Source: CAWCWK01 sp963842125 (lineage in GTDB: Bacteria; Pseudomonadota; Alphaproteobacteria; Rhizobiales; CAWCWK01). From it: DNA of 64,000 nucleotides. The stretch spans positions 1,488,001-1,552,000 of the forward strand of contig CAWJFE010000005.1 of NCBI GenBank assembly GCA_963842125.1, given 5' to 3'. Shown here piece after piece: positions 27,794 to 35,690 of the stretch. Made by a program: the position numbers and the translations under genes. The notes under the pieces were generated by a model that had not been told where the DNA came from, did not search any database, and was given only the letters and a program-made list of their open reading frames with translations. The first letter of the stretch is position 1; the number at the start of each line of letters is the position of its first letter.

Positions 27794-28126
27794 TTACGAA
27801 GCGCGCTGGGCGACACCCTCGAAGGGCTTGTAGGCATCGCGCATAGAGGACGAGTAGATGTCGCCCATCTTCGTCATGCGGCCCATGAAAGCCTCGTAGG
27901 CATCGCGCATGAATTCGGTCTGGACCTCGACGGCCTTGTCGAGCGAACGCGCCGACATCAGCTTCTCGGCAGCGGACGCACCGCGCTCGAAGGTCTCCTT
28001 GGAAAAATCGGTCATCTCGACCATCGCGGCCTGCGTGCCCTTGGCGACGACGGTCGCGGACTGGGTGGCGGCCTCGACGCCGGCCTTGTTCATGGACTGC
28101 CAGTTCTGCATCGTGTCCTGCATCAT
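27794..28126 (-). CDS. phasin family protein
   Basis: The 110-residue helical protein matches the phasin_2 family. It begins MMQDTMQNWQSMNKAGVEAATQSATVVAKGTQAAM, kept here to short motifs such as NKAGVEAA, and continues with TDFSKETFERGASAAEKL and EFMRDAYEAFMGRMTKMGD. Phasins coat polyhydroxybutyrate granules and control their size. The first two codons are ATG ATG, and AGGAG lies three bases before the first and six before the second, so 28123 may be the true start. Transcription is probably controlled by PhaR through four TGC-N3/4-GCA elements upstream, and ends at the terminator 43 bases beyond its stop. Confidence 0.88.
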   Translation of the reverse strand: MMQDTMQNWQSMNKAGVEAATQSATVVAKGTQAAMVEMTDFSKETFERGASAAEKLMSARSLDKAVEVQTEFMRDAYEAFMGRMTKMGDIYSSSMRDAYKPFEGVAQRAS

Positions 28127-28148
28127 ACGCTCCTATTAAAGATGGAAA

Positions 28149-28235
28149 GTGCGGTGCACACGAAGTGTCCGCTTGCCTGTGCATCTTATATGTGCACCGC
28201 ACCACGATCGTCAAGAGGGATTTTGTGCACCGCAC
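28149..28235 (-). promoter_or_regulatory. four PhaR-type operator elements upstream of the phasin gene
   Basis: TGC-N3-GCA occurs at 28150-28158, 28193-28201 and 28226-28234, each inside the longer GTGCACCGCAC word (the first in reverse). A TGC-N4-GCA element lies at 28174-28183. The last two N3 elements share an identical 14-base word and are 33 bases apart, about three helical turns. Known PhaR repressors of alphaproteobacteria bind TGC-N3/4-GCA-like sites before phasin genes. PhaR itself is not encoded here. Confidence 0.65.
28185..28214 (-). promoter_or_regulatory. sigma-70 type promoter of the phasin gene
   Basis: On the minus strand TTGACG (28214-28209) and TATAAG (28190-28185) are 18 bases apart, close to the sigma-70 consensus. 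One operator lies in the spacer and others flank it, the classical repressor arrangement. The start point would be about 50 bases before the ATG. Confidence 0.6.
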
Positions 28236-28424
28236 CATAAATGCATTCCGGTTGCGCACGATCCCGGTTCGATACACGCTCCGCGGTTTTGAGCGACTTC
28301 GGAAAGCGTCTTTTAACGGCGTATCAAGGGCTTTTCCTTAATCTTCGAAGCTGGATGGGGGTCGTTTACGCGTTCGCGTTGTCATGAACGCCGGCCCTCG
28401 CGTACCCGAACGATAGGTCAGCCA

Positions 28425-29924
28425 GTGTACCGGCATACCCCTCGCGTCTCCCGCTTCTTCAAGGCCGCCCTCACGGCCGGCACGATCGCATTCGCGGCGT
28501 CGCTCACAGCGCCCGCGCAGGCCAACCCGCTCTACGCGTCGATCGTCGTCGATGCGAAGACCGGCAAGACGCTCTACTCGCGCCACGCGGATGCGCCGCG
28601 CTTCCCGGCCTCCATCACCAAGGTGATGACGCTCTACATGCTTTTCGAGGCTATCGAGCAGGGCCGGGTGAAGATGAGCGATCGGGTCGTCATGTCGCGC
28701 CACGCCGCGTCGATGCCGCCCTCCAAGCTCTACATCAAGGTCGGCAACTCGATTTCGGTCAGCGATGCCATCAAGGCACTTGTCACGAAGTCGGCCAACG
28801 ATGTCGCCGCCGCGGTCGGCGAGCATCTCGGCGGCACCGAGTCCGAATTCGCGGCGATGATGACGACCAAGGCGCGTCAGCTCGGCATGACCCGCACCAC
28901 GTTCCGCAACGCATCTGGCCTGCCCAATTCGGCGCAGAAGACGACGGCGCGCGACCTCTCGCGCCTCGGCATGGCCATCCGCGAGCATTTCCCGCAGCAG
29001 TTCGAGATCTTCAAGACGCGCTCGTTCCGCTATGGCAAGAACACCTACTCGAACCACAACAGGCTCCTGGGGTCGGTCGCTTGCGTCGACGGTATCAAGA
29101 CCGGATACATCCGCGCATCGGGCTTCAACCTCCTCGCCTCCTGCACGTCCGGCAAGCGCCGTGTCGTCGCCGTCGTCATGGGCGGCCGGTCTGGCAAGAC
29201 GCGCAATGCGCACATGGCGGAGCTTATCAACGGCTATGTCGGGAAGGCGACGCGCCGGCGTGGCCAATTGCAGGTCAGGAAGCCGGGCGCGACGCGCTTC
29301 GCCTCGCTGGCACCCATCATACCGCCCGCGCCGCGCAGCCGGCCGTTCGCTCCTGTGGTCGTCGCGGTCGCGACCGCTCCGGCACGGGCGTCCGTCGGCG
29401 CCATTCCGCAACGCTCGTTCCAGCCGAACGCCGCCGCGAAAGGCGCGCTGCCGCAGGGCTCGATCTATGGTGAGACGGCACGCATCGCCGCCGCGGCCAT
29501 GCCGGCCGATCTCGCGGTCGCCGGCAATGGCAAGGGCGGCCTGCCCAGCGGGGCCGTCGCCCGCATGATCGAACGGGCTCAGGCGAGCCGTCCCGCCCCG
29601 GTCCAGCAGGTTGCGGCCTACGTACAGCCGGTCGCACAGTCCGCCGTCGGCGCACCGAGCTTCGACGACGGAAGTGGCATCACCGGCTGGGTCGTGCAGA
29701 TCGCAGCCGTGGACGATCGCGCCCGAGCGCTCTCCATGCTCGCCAATGCGCAGACACAGGTCGCAGCCGTCTCTCATGCGCAGCCGTTCACGATGCCGAT
29801 CGTCAAAGGCGGCGGCACGCTCTATCGCGCCCGGCTGGCTGGCTTCAACGGCAAGGACCACGCCTGGAAGGCCTGCGAAGCGCTGACCCTCAACGGCATC
29901 GCCTGCTACGCGACAACCAACTAG
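28425..29924 (+). CDS. D-alanyl-D-alanine carboxypeptidase (PBP5/6 class) with C-terminal SPOR-like domain
   Basis: The 499-residue precursor has a signal peptide ending near TAPAQA. The class A D,D-peptidase motifs are present: Ser63-x-x-Lys66 in PASITKVM, SAN at 123-125 and KTG at 225-227 in VDGIKTGY. A low-complexity Pro/Ala-rich linker of about 170 residues leads to a domain from about 420 with WVVQIAAVDDRARALSML and YRARLAGF, which resembles SPOR domains that bind denuded glycan at the division site. It trims pentapeptides in the periplasm. The start is GTG at 28425, since the only nearby ATG frame is closed by a stop. Its septal targeting is inferred from the SPOR-like end. Confidence 0.88.
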   Translation: MYRHTPRVSRFFKAALTAGTIAFAASLTAPAQANPLYASIVVDAKTGKTLYSRHADAPRFPASITKVMTLYMLFEAIEQGRVKMSDRVVMSRHAASMPPSKLYIKVGNSISVSDAIKALVTKSANDVAAAVGEHLGGTESEFAAMMTTKARQLGMTRTTFRNASGLPNSAQKTTARDLSRLGMAIREHFPQQFEIFKTRSFRYGKNTYSNHNRLLGSVACVDGIKTGYIRASGFNLLASCTSGKRRVVAVVMGGRSGKTRNAHMAELINGYVGKATRRRGQLQVRKPGATRFASLAPIIPPAPRSRPFAPVVVAVATAPARASVGAIPQRSFQPNAAAKGALPQGSIYGETARIAAAAMPADLAVAGNGKGGLPSGAVARMIERAQASRPAPVQQVAAYVQPVAQSAVGAPSFDDGSGITGWVVQIAAVDDRARALSMLANAQTQVAAVSHAQPFTMPIVKGGGTLYRARLAGFNGKDHAWKACEALTLNGIACYATTN

Positions 29925-30015
29925 TCGCGTTTCCCAGACCGTACCCGATGGGCGCCCGCGCCCGTCACCCTTCCGCTCCCGCGTATTTCAGGAGTGCTCG
30001 ATGTCTCGACGCGTT

Positions 30016-30738
30016 TCACTCACTCACATGTCTCAGAGCCAGGTCTTTGGCCGCATTGACGCGGGCCGCGAGGCTGGCGGAACCGCCGAAGTCCGGATGG
30101 ACCCGCTTCATCATGGTCTTGTGGGCCTTGCCGACCTCCTGCGCGGTCGCCCCTGGCTGAAGGCCAAGGATTTCGTAGGCCTCCTCAAGGGTGAGCGCTC
30201 CGAGGCTGCTCGCGCCGCCCGCCTCGCCGCGCCCCGTATCGCCATCGCGCTCGACGTCTTCACGCCAGCCGGGCATCCGGCGGTCGAGATAAGCTTCGAG
30301 CAACCGGACGCTGTCGGCATCGCCTGCAGCTTCCACCAGGACGCTCTTTAAATCCGTCAGGCTCAGGCTCTCGAGGTCGCGACCGGTCAACGATCCGGCA
30401 AGGACACGCCCGGTCATATCCCCGGTATCGTGGTCGAGAATCATCTCGACATAGCCCGACGCGACGCGGGAGCCCTGCCCCGCCGTCGGCTTGGTCCGCC
30501 GCCCGCCGAACCCGCCGGGCAGTCCGCGACCGGCCAGCAATGCCAGACCGACGCCTGCCACGGGGATCGCAAGCCCGATCCGCCCGGTGACGAGGAAGGC
30601 GAGCGCGAGGCCGAGGCAGATCAGCCCTCCCGCCCGTTTCAGAACGACGGCCAGAACGGCTGGGTTCGCGCGCATGAAGAGATTGGTGCCGAGCATCATC
30701 AGCGCGAAGGCACCGAGCCCTAGAACAAGATAGGGCAT
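30016..30738 (-). CDS. membrane-anchored J-domain protein (type III DnaJ)
   Basis: The 240-residue protein has three hydrophobic helices near its N-terminus (LVLGLGAFALMMLGTNLF, LICLGLALAFLVTG and IGLAIPVAGVGLALLAG). A hydrophilic middle follows, then a C-terminal J domain containing YEILGLQPGATAQEVGKAHK and the HPD tripeptide near residue 215. The J domain would recruit DnaK at the inner membrane. It overlaps the VWA gene upstream (TGATG), so the two are translated together. Its client is unknown. Confidence 0.85.
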   Translation of the reverse strand: MPYLVLGLGAFALMMLGTNLFMRANPAVLAVVLKRAGGLICLGLALAFLVTGRIGLAIPVAGVGLALLAGRGLPGGFGGRRTKPTAGQGSRVASGYVEMILDHDTGDMTGRVLAGSLTGRDLESLSLTDLKSVLVEAAGDADSVRLLEAYLDRRMPGWREDVERDGDTGRGEAGGASSLGALTLEEAYEILGLQPGATAQEVGKAHKTMMKRVHPDFGGSASLAARVNAAKDLALRHVSE

Positions 30739-31454
30739 CAGCGCCTCCTCTTCGTCATATCCGACAGAAGCAGTTTAGCACCCGCCGCATCGCTGGCTTT
30801 CAAGGCGGCGAGACCACCGGCTGCGTAGATCGCGACACCGCGGAGCAACGCTCGGAGTTCGGCTGCTGAGCCGGGAGAGAAGCGGCAATAGGCACCGTTC
30901 GATAGGCGCGCGATCTCGCGAAAGGCGCGCTCCGCCACGGCATCATGCCCCTCGTGAAAGACGAAGGCCGGCAGGCCGAGCAGGCCGAGTTCTCCGGCGA
31001 TCGTGCAGAGGTGATCGACGTCCTCCTCCATCGCGTCACCGATATAGACGAGCGCCCGGACCGCTTTCGCCGGATCCTTGTCCCGCGCCGCCTTCCGGGC
31101 ATGCGACAACACCTTGCCGATCTGCGTGCGACCGCCCGCCACGCGAATGCGCGACATGACGCGGCCGAGCTCCGCGGGGTCGGAGTACCAAGCACTCGCC
31201 CGGCATTCTCCGAACCCGCGAAAGTATATCAATTGCACGTCCAGGCCGCCGATCGCGCCGGCCTCGGCGAACATCTCCGACTGGAGCTGGCTCGCCATGT
31301 CCCAGGTCGGCTGGCGGCTCATCGTGGCGTCGACGCCGAAGATGAGGCGGCCGCGCGCACCCGTGCCGGGCACCGCGACGGCTTTAGCACGGGCGAGAAA
31401 CGCAGCGACGTCGCCGCTGATCGCATTCCCGGATTTCTCGATGTCCTTGCTCAT
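30738..31454 (-). CDS. VWA-like domain protein
   Basis: The 238-residue protein has a von Willebrand A-like fold. LIFGVDATMSRQPTW contains the DxTxS metal-ion site (Asp42 to Ser46), VQLIYFRGFGE is the next strand, GRTQIGKVL gives the later threonine of the site, and ALVYIGDAMEED follows. The protein is cytoplasmic by its lack of signal. Such VWA proteins with a neighbouring DnaJ-like protein are found in several alphaproteobacteria, and the function is unknown. Confidence 0.7.
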   Translation of the reverse strand: MSKDIEKSGNAISGDVAAFLARAKAVAVPGTGARGRLIFGVDATMSRQPTWDMASQLQSEMFAEAGAIGGLDVQLIYFRGFGECRASAWYSDPAELGRVMSRIRVAGGRTQIGKVLSHARKAARDKDPAKAVRALVYIGDAMEEDVDHLCTIAGELGLLGLPAFVFHEGHDAVAERAFREIARLSNGAYCRFSPGSAAELRALLRGVAIYAAGGLAALKASDAAGAKLLLSDMTKRRR

Positions 31455-31518
31455 ATCGGGTTATCAAATGGTCCCGCGTGCACGATACGGCAATGCGGCT
31501 CGATGTCGGCGTCGCCGA

Positions 31519-31998
31519 TCAGTCGAGCCTTCCCTCCGGCGGCTGCGCCACGGGCCATGCGACGACCCGGTCGAGAATGTCGTCCTCGGTCTCGTCTTCG
31601 CTGACCACCCGACCTCGCGCGCTGATGCCGGCCTGGTGCACCGTTTCGGGATCGCCCGAGACGAGATGGTGCCACCAATAGAGATCCTTCCCCTCCCCGA
31701 CGAGTCGATATCCGCACGACGGCGGAAGCCAGTACACCGACTTCAGCCTTTCCGGCGTCAGGCCAATGCAATCAGGCACCTTCGCCTGCCGGTTGGCGTA
31801 GTCGCTGCACCGGCACGAGTCGCAGTCGAGAAGTCGGCACGCGATATCGGTATATTCGACCTCGCCGGTCTCATCGTCCTCGAGCTTGAGGAGGCAGCAG
31901 AGACCGCAGCCATCGCACAGACTTTCCCACTCGGCGCGGGACATCATTTCGAGCGTCTTGTAGCGCCAGAACTCCGGCGCGGGCTTCGCGTTGGGAAT
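31519..31998 (-). CDS. YcgN/YkgJ family cysteine-rich protein (UPF0260)
   Basis: The about 159-residue protein contains the family core EFWRYKTLEMMSRAEWESL, then CDGCGLCCLLKLED, YTDIACRLLD with CRCSDYANR, VPDCIGLTPE and SGDPETVHQAGIS. Eight or more conserved cysteines suggest metal or Fe-S binding. No ATG, GTG or TTG lies at the usual start. The best ribosome site, AGGAG, is seven bases before an ATT at 31998, and the next in-frame ATG upstream (32088) adds about 30 residues with no family match. I therefore propose an ATT start, with low certainty. It diverges from the PBP1A gene. Confidence 0.8.
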   Translation of the reverse strand: MPNAKPAPEFWRYKTLEMMSRAEWESLCDGCGLCCLLKLEDDETGEVEYTDIACRLLDCDSCRCSDYANRQAKVPDCIGLTPERLKSVYWLPPSCGYRLVGEGKDLYWWHHLVSGDPETVHQAGISARGRVVSEDETEDDILDRVVAWPVAQPPEGRLD

Positions 31999-32136
31999 GG
32001 GAGTGCTCCTGGCCGATGACCGTGACGGCGGTAGCAGCCCGTGAGTGGGTGTCTCTCGCGGGTGGTTGTGTGCTGCGCAGTAAGGCATACTCCATAGAGA
32101 GGCGGCCGCGCAAAGCGCGACTGAAAGGCAAGACGC

Positions 32137-34290
32137 GTGTTCAAGGATCCATTCTCGACGACGAAGCGCCGGCGGCGTGGCCTGCGCTTCATGGAGATCG
32201 ACTCGGCCATCGATACCGGCCTCTACCTGACGCGGCGCAAGCTCGGCCGCGCGTGGACGCATGTCTCGATCTTCATGGACCGGTTCCGGCTTCGCGGCTG
32301 GCGGCGCGGGCTGAACGAGCTCGCCTCCGATGCGATGACAATGGGCGTACTGGGCGGCCTCGTCACCATCATGCTCGCCATTCCGGCCTTCGAGGAGACG
32401 AAGAAGGACTGGCGCGCCCAGACGGAGTATTCCGTCACCTTTCTCGATCGCTATGGCGAGGAGATCGGCCAGCGCGGCATCCTTCAGAACGATTCGGTGC
32501 CGTTGGAGGATTTCCCCGATTATTTCATTAAATCGGTCCTCGCGACCGAGGACCGTCGCTTCTACTCGCATTTCGGTATCGACATCCCGGGCACGCTTCG
32601 CGCCATGGTCACGAACGCGCGCGCGGGCGGCGTCGTACAGGGCGGTTCGTCGCTGACGCAGCAGCTGGCGAAGAACCTCTTCCTGTCGTCCGAGCAAACG
32701 CTGGACCGCAAGATCAAGGAGGCATTCCTCTCGCTCTGGCTAGAAGCCAACCTGACGAAGGATGAGATCCTCAAGCTCTACCTCGACCGCGCCTATATGG
32801 GCGGCGGTGCGCACGGGGCGGATGCTGCGGCCCGGTTCTACTTCGACAAGTCGATCCGAGACGTGACGCTGGCCGAATCGGCGATGCTGGCCGGTCTCTT
32901 TAAGGCGCCGTCCAACTACGCGCCGCACCGCAACCTGCCCCGCGCCAGAGCCCGGGCAAACGAGGTCCTCTACAACCTCGTACAGGCCGGCTTCATGACC
33001 GAGGGCGAGATCCGGAACGCCCGGCTGGCGCCGGCCTCCCCCATCGCGCGGGACGAGGTCGAGCGCGCGCAGTACTTCCTCAACTGGGCCTATGAGCGCG
33101 TGCAGGAACTCGTGCCTCCGGGCGGCCGGACGATCTTCGTGCGCACGACGGTGGACGTCGGCATCCAGCGCCATGCCGAACAGGTCGTGCAGACGACCCT
33201 TCGTCAGATCGGCAAGGAGAAACGCGTAGAGCAGGCGGCGGCCGTCGTAATGGAGGTGGACGGCGCGGTACGCGCGATGGTGGGCGGGCGCGACTATGGT
33301 GAGAGCCAGTTCAACCGCGCCACGCAGGCCCGCCGTCAGCCAGGCTCGAGCTTCAAGCCTTTCGTCTACGCACAGGCGCTCATCGAGGGCTACGAACCAC
33401 GCACCGTGGTCCGGGATCAACCACGCACCTATGGTGACTGGACGCCGAGAAACTACAATCGGAAGTATGCGGGCAACGTCACGCTACAGAACGCGCTGGC
33501 GCGTTCGATCAACACGATCCCCGTCTTCCTGGCGCAGAGCATCGGGCAGGGGAAGATCGTCGAACTCGCGAAGCAGATGGGCGTCGATTCGCCCATCCTC
33601 ATAACCCGGTCCCTCCCCCTCGGCGTGGCAGAGATCACGGTGTTGGAGATGGCGCAGTCCTACGCGGTCTTCGCCAACGGAGGCCGAGAGGCGCGCGGCT
33701 ACGGCATCATCAGCATCCGCGACTCCAACGGCGAGATCATCTACCAGCGCCCGCCGGACGCCCGGCCCCGCATCCTGGAGGAACGCGTCGCATCCGGCAT
33801 GAACCAGATGCTGAACGCCGTCGTGACCGGCGGTACTGGGCGGCGAGCGCAGATCGAGGATGTCACCGTGGCCGGCAAGACGGGAACCACGCAGAGCTAT
33901 CGCGACGCCTGGTTCGTCGGCTATACGGGCAATTTCGCCGGCGCCGTCTGGCTCGGCAATGACGACTTCACGCAGACGAACAACATGACGGGCGGCTCCA
34001 CGCCGGCGCAGACCTGGCAGCAGATCATGGACTTCGCGCATAGCGGCATCGATCTGAAACCCATGCTTGGTGTCGATCCGCCCGACTTCGTCGCCCGCCA
34101 ACGCCCCGCCACGGGCGAAGGCCAGCAGCAGCGCTACGACGTGCTGAACGACAGCGCAATCGAAGTCCTTGCCGCGATGCGCCGCGATCTCGAACAGATC
34201 CTCGGCCCGGACGTCACCGCGCGAGCCCCCGTGGGCACATCAGCCGGCGCCGAGGTCGCAGCCGCACCGAGCGACGCCGCGCCGCTATGA
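32137..34290 (+). CDS. penicillin-binding protein 1A type transglycosylase/transpeptidase
   Basis: The 717-residue protein is a bifunctional class A PBP. A short cytoplasmic basic segment and one membrane helix (MTMGVLGGLVTIMLAIP) lead to the GT51 domain, with ATEDRRFYSHFGID near residue 137 and GGSSLTQQLAKNLFL. The transpeptidase has SSFKPF near 405, SIN and KTGTT near 580. It polymerises and crosslinks peptidoglycan outside the inner membrane. The start is GTG at 32137, with AAAGG upstream, and the stop overlaps the ATG of the DUF1214 gene. The family also includes PbpC-like proteins, but the motifs and length fit a class A PBP. Confidence 0.9.
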   Translation: MFKDPFSTTKRRRRGLRFMEIDSAIDTGLYLTRRKLGRAWTHVSIFMDRFRLRGWRRGLNELASDAMTMGVLGGLVTIMLAIPAFEETKKDWRAQTEYSVTFLDRYGEEIGQRGILQNDSVPLEDFPDYFIKSVLATEDRRFYSHFGIDIPGTLRAMVTNARAGGVVQGGSSLTQQLAKNLFLSSEQTLDRKIKEAFLSLWLEANLTKDEILKLYLDRAYMGGGAHGADAAARFYFDKSIRDVTLAESAMLAGLFKAPSNYAPHRNLPRARARANEVLYNLVQAGFMTEGEIRNARLAPASPIARDEVERAQYFLNWAYERVQELVPPGGRTIFVRTTVDVGIQRHAEQVVQTTLRQIGKEKRVEQAAAVVMEVDGAVRAMVGGRDYGESQFNRATQARRQPGSSFKPFVYAQALIEGYEPRTVVRDQPRTYGDWTPRNYNRKYAGNVTLQNALARSINTIPVFLAQSIGQGKIVELAKQMGVDSPILITRSLPLGVAEITVLEMAQSYAVFANGGREARGYGIISIRDSNGEIIYQRPPDARPRILEERVASGMNQMLNAVVTGGTGRRAQIEDVTVAGKTGTTQSYRDAWFVGYTGNFAGAVWLGNDDFTQTNNMTGGSTPAQTWQQIMDFAHSGIDLKPMLGVDPPDFVARQRPATGEGQQQRYDVLNDSAIEVLAAMRRDLEQILGPDVTARAPVGTSAGAEVAAAPSDAAPL

Positions 34291-34859
34291 GGTTGCTGCT
34301 CGTCACCCTCTTCGTGCTGACCGCCGGCATCTCGGGCGGCGTATGGACCGCCTGGGCTGCGTTGGATCGCGAGGTCGCCTTCGCACGACTGAACGACGGC
34401 CCGTGGATCGCGACCCCGACCGCCTATCTCGCCAACACCAATCCCTATGCAAAGGCGCGGCGCGCACAGCGCCCGACCTTCGGCTTCGATGGCGGAGAAA
34501 CCCTCACCTTCGTCGCTTCGTCCGACAGCGAAGGCGCCCCGCTCTCATCGGCCTGCCGCTATGTCATCGACGGCGTACGCCTGCCCGCGCGCCGATGGAC
34601 GCTGACCGCCCTCCCGGAGGCTCCGCTGCCCGAGATGACGCCACCGCTCCGTACTGCGTTTACTTCATCGGAAGTCGTCCGCACCGAGAACAGCAACTAC
34701 TCGATCAGCCTGTCGCCCGACCTTGCGAGCGGCAACTGGATACCAACGCCCGTCGATTATCGCCTCGTCCTCAACCTCTACGACACCACACTGCTCAGCG
34801 GCATCACCCAGGAGCGAACGCCGCTTCCAGTCGTCCGGCGGGAGCGCTGCGCGACGTGA
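34287..34859 (+). CDS. DUF1214 family membrane-anchored protein
   Basis: The 190-residue protein has one N-terminal membrane helix (LLLVTLFVLTAGISGGVW) and a soluble domain with DUF1214 pattern ARRAQRPTFGFDGGETLTF and SGNWIPTPVDYRLVLNLYD. In many bacteria DUF1214 is fused to DUF1254. Here it is a separate gene followed by the DUF1254 gene with a GTGA overlap, and it starts inside the end of the PBP1A gene. Function unknown; the position suggests an envelope role. Confidence 0.8.
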   Translation: MRLLLVTLFVLTAGISGGVWTAWAALDREVAFARLNDGPWIATPTAYLANTNPYAKARRAQRPTFGFDGGETLTFVASSDSEGAPLSSACRYVIDGVRLPARRWTLTALPEAPLPEMTPPLRTAFTSSEVVRTENSNYSISLSPDLASGNWIPTPVDYRLVLNLYDTTLLSGITQERTPLPVVRRERCAT

Positions 34860-35476
34860 GGGCCGTGTTTCTCGGGCTGGCGCTCGCCGTCGTTCTCGGC
34901 GCGATCACGCATATCGTCGTCATTCTCCTCGTGCCGCGTCTGGCGCCGCTCACGATCGCGGACCGGATGGACGCCCCGTTGGCAGACGCGGGTTTCTCGC
35001 CGATCGATCGAAGCGACCTCTTCCTCGACCGCGATCCGAATCTCCTGCGCCGCATCTGCGCGTTCGATCTCTCGAACGGGTCGGCCATGCGGGTCGAGGC
35101 GGCGATCCCCAGCGGCTACTGGAGCGTGTCGGTGCACGACCGGTTCGGTCTGTCCTACACCCTCCTCAACGACCGCGCCGCGCAGGACGGCACGATGCGC
35201 CTCGTCATCGCGACACGCCGACAGGCACGCGCGCTCGCGGACGAGGAGGACGAGCGAGCGCGCGATGCGACCGTCGTTCGGCTCGCCCCTGTCAACGGAT
35301 ACATGGTCCTGCGCGCCCTAGTCGATCGCCCCAGTCAGCGGCGTGTCGTGGAAGCGGCTCTTGATCGCGCGCGATGCGAGCCGTTGGACATCGACGTACC
35401 GCCGCCCCGCCCGCAATCCCTGGAAGAGCTTATCGGCTCGGCACCGTCGACCGGCGCACGATCCGTGATCCGCTAG
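34856..35476 (+). CDS. DUF1254 family membrane-anchored protein
   Basis: The 206-residue protein has one N-terminal membrane helix and a DUF1254-like domain with YWSVSVHDRFGLSYTLLNDRA and APVNGYMVLRALVDRPSQ. It starts with GTG at 34856, overlapping the DUF1214 stop. The pair forms the downstream part of the PBP1A transcript. Function unknown. Its 3' end is overlapped by a small minus-strand frame. Confidence 0.78.
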   Translation: MRAVFLGLALAVVLGAITHIVVILLVPRLAPLTIADRMDAPLADAGFSPIDRSDLFLDRDPNLLRRICAFDLSNGSAMRVEAAIPSGYWSVSVHDRFGLSYTLLNDRAAQDGTMRLVIATRRQARALADEEDERARDATVVRLAPVNGYMVLRALVDRPSQRRVVEAALDRARCEPLDIDVPPPRPQSLEELIGSAPSTGARSVIR

Positions 35477-35597
35477 CGGGCCTCAGTTCCAAACGTTCGC
35501 CCTTCCACGCCCCGGTGAAGGGCAGAACGGTCGCCGGGACATCTAGCCGCGCGCCATCGGCAAGGCGGGGCAGCAAGAACACGACCTTCTTCGACAT
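35430..35597 (-). CDS. possible 55-residue protein, unknown
   Basis: ATG at 35597 has GAGG six bases upstream and the frame reads 55 residues to a TAA at 35430-35432. The peptide starts MSKKVVFLLPRLADGARL and ends IVRRSTVPSR; it is basic and has no membrane segment. It overlaps the end of the DUF1254 gene by 47 bases in antisense. The good ribosome site supports it, but no family is recognised. Confidence 0.4.
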   Translation of the reverse strand: MSKKVVFLLPRLADGARLDVPATVLPFTGAWKGERLELRPASGSRIVRRSTVPSR

Positions 35598-35637
35598 GGG
35601 CAACCTCACGCGTTGCCCCGACTGTCGGCTGCCATGG

Positions 35638-35652
35638 TTAAGCGAATGCTAA
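35638..35652. promoter_or_regulatory. candidate CtrA-like site (TTAA-N7-CTAA)
   Basis: TTAA at 35638-35641 and CTAA at 35649-35652 have the seven-base spacing of CtrA sites, with one mismatch in the second half. It lies 38 bases before the helical-repeat protein gene and 40 bases from the divergent 55-residue frame. Confidence 0.3.
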
Positions 35653-35690
35653 GGCTTTGAGCGCACCCTCCGGTCATGTCGGAGACGCTC

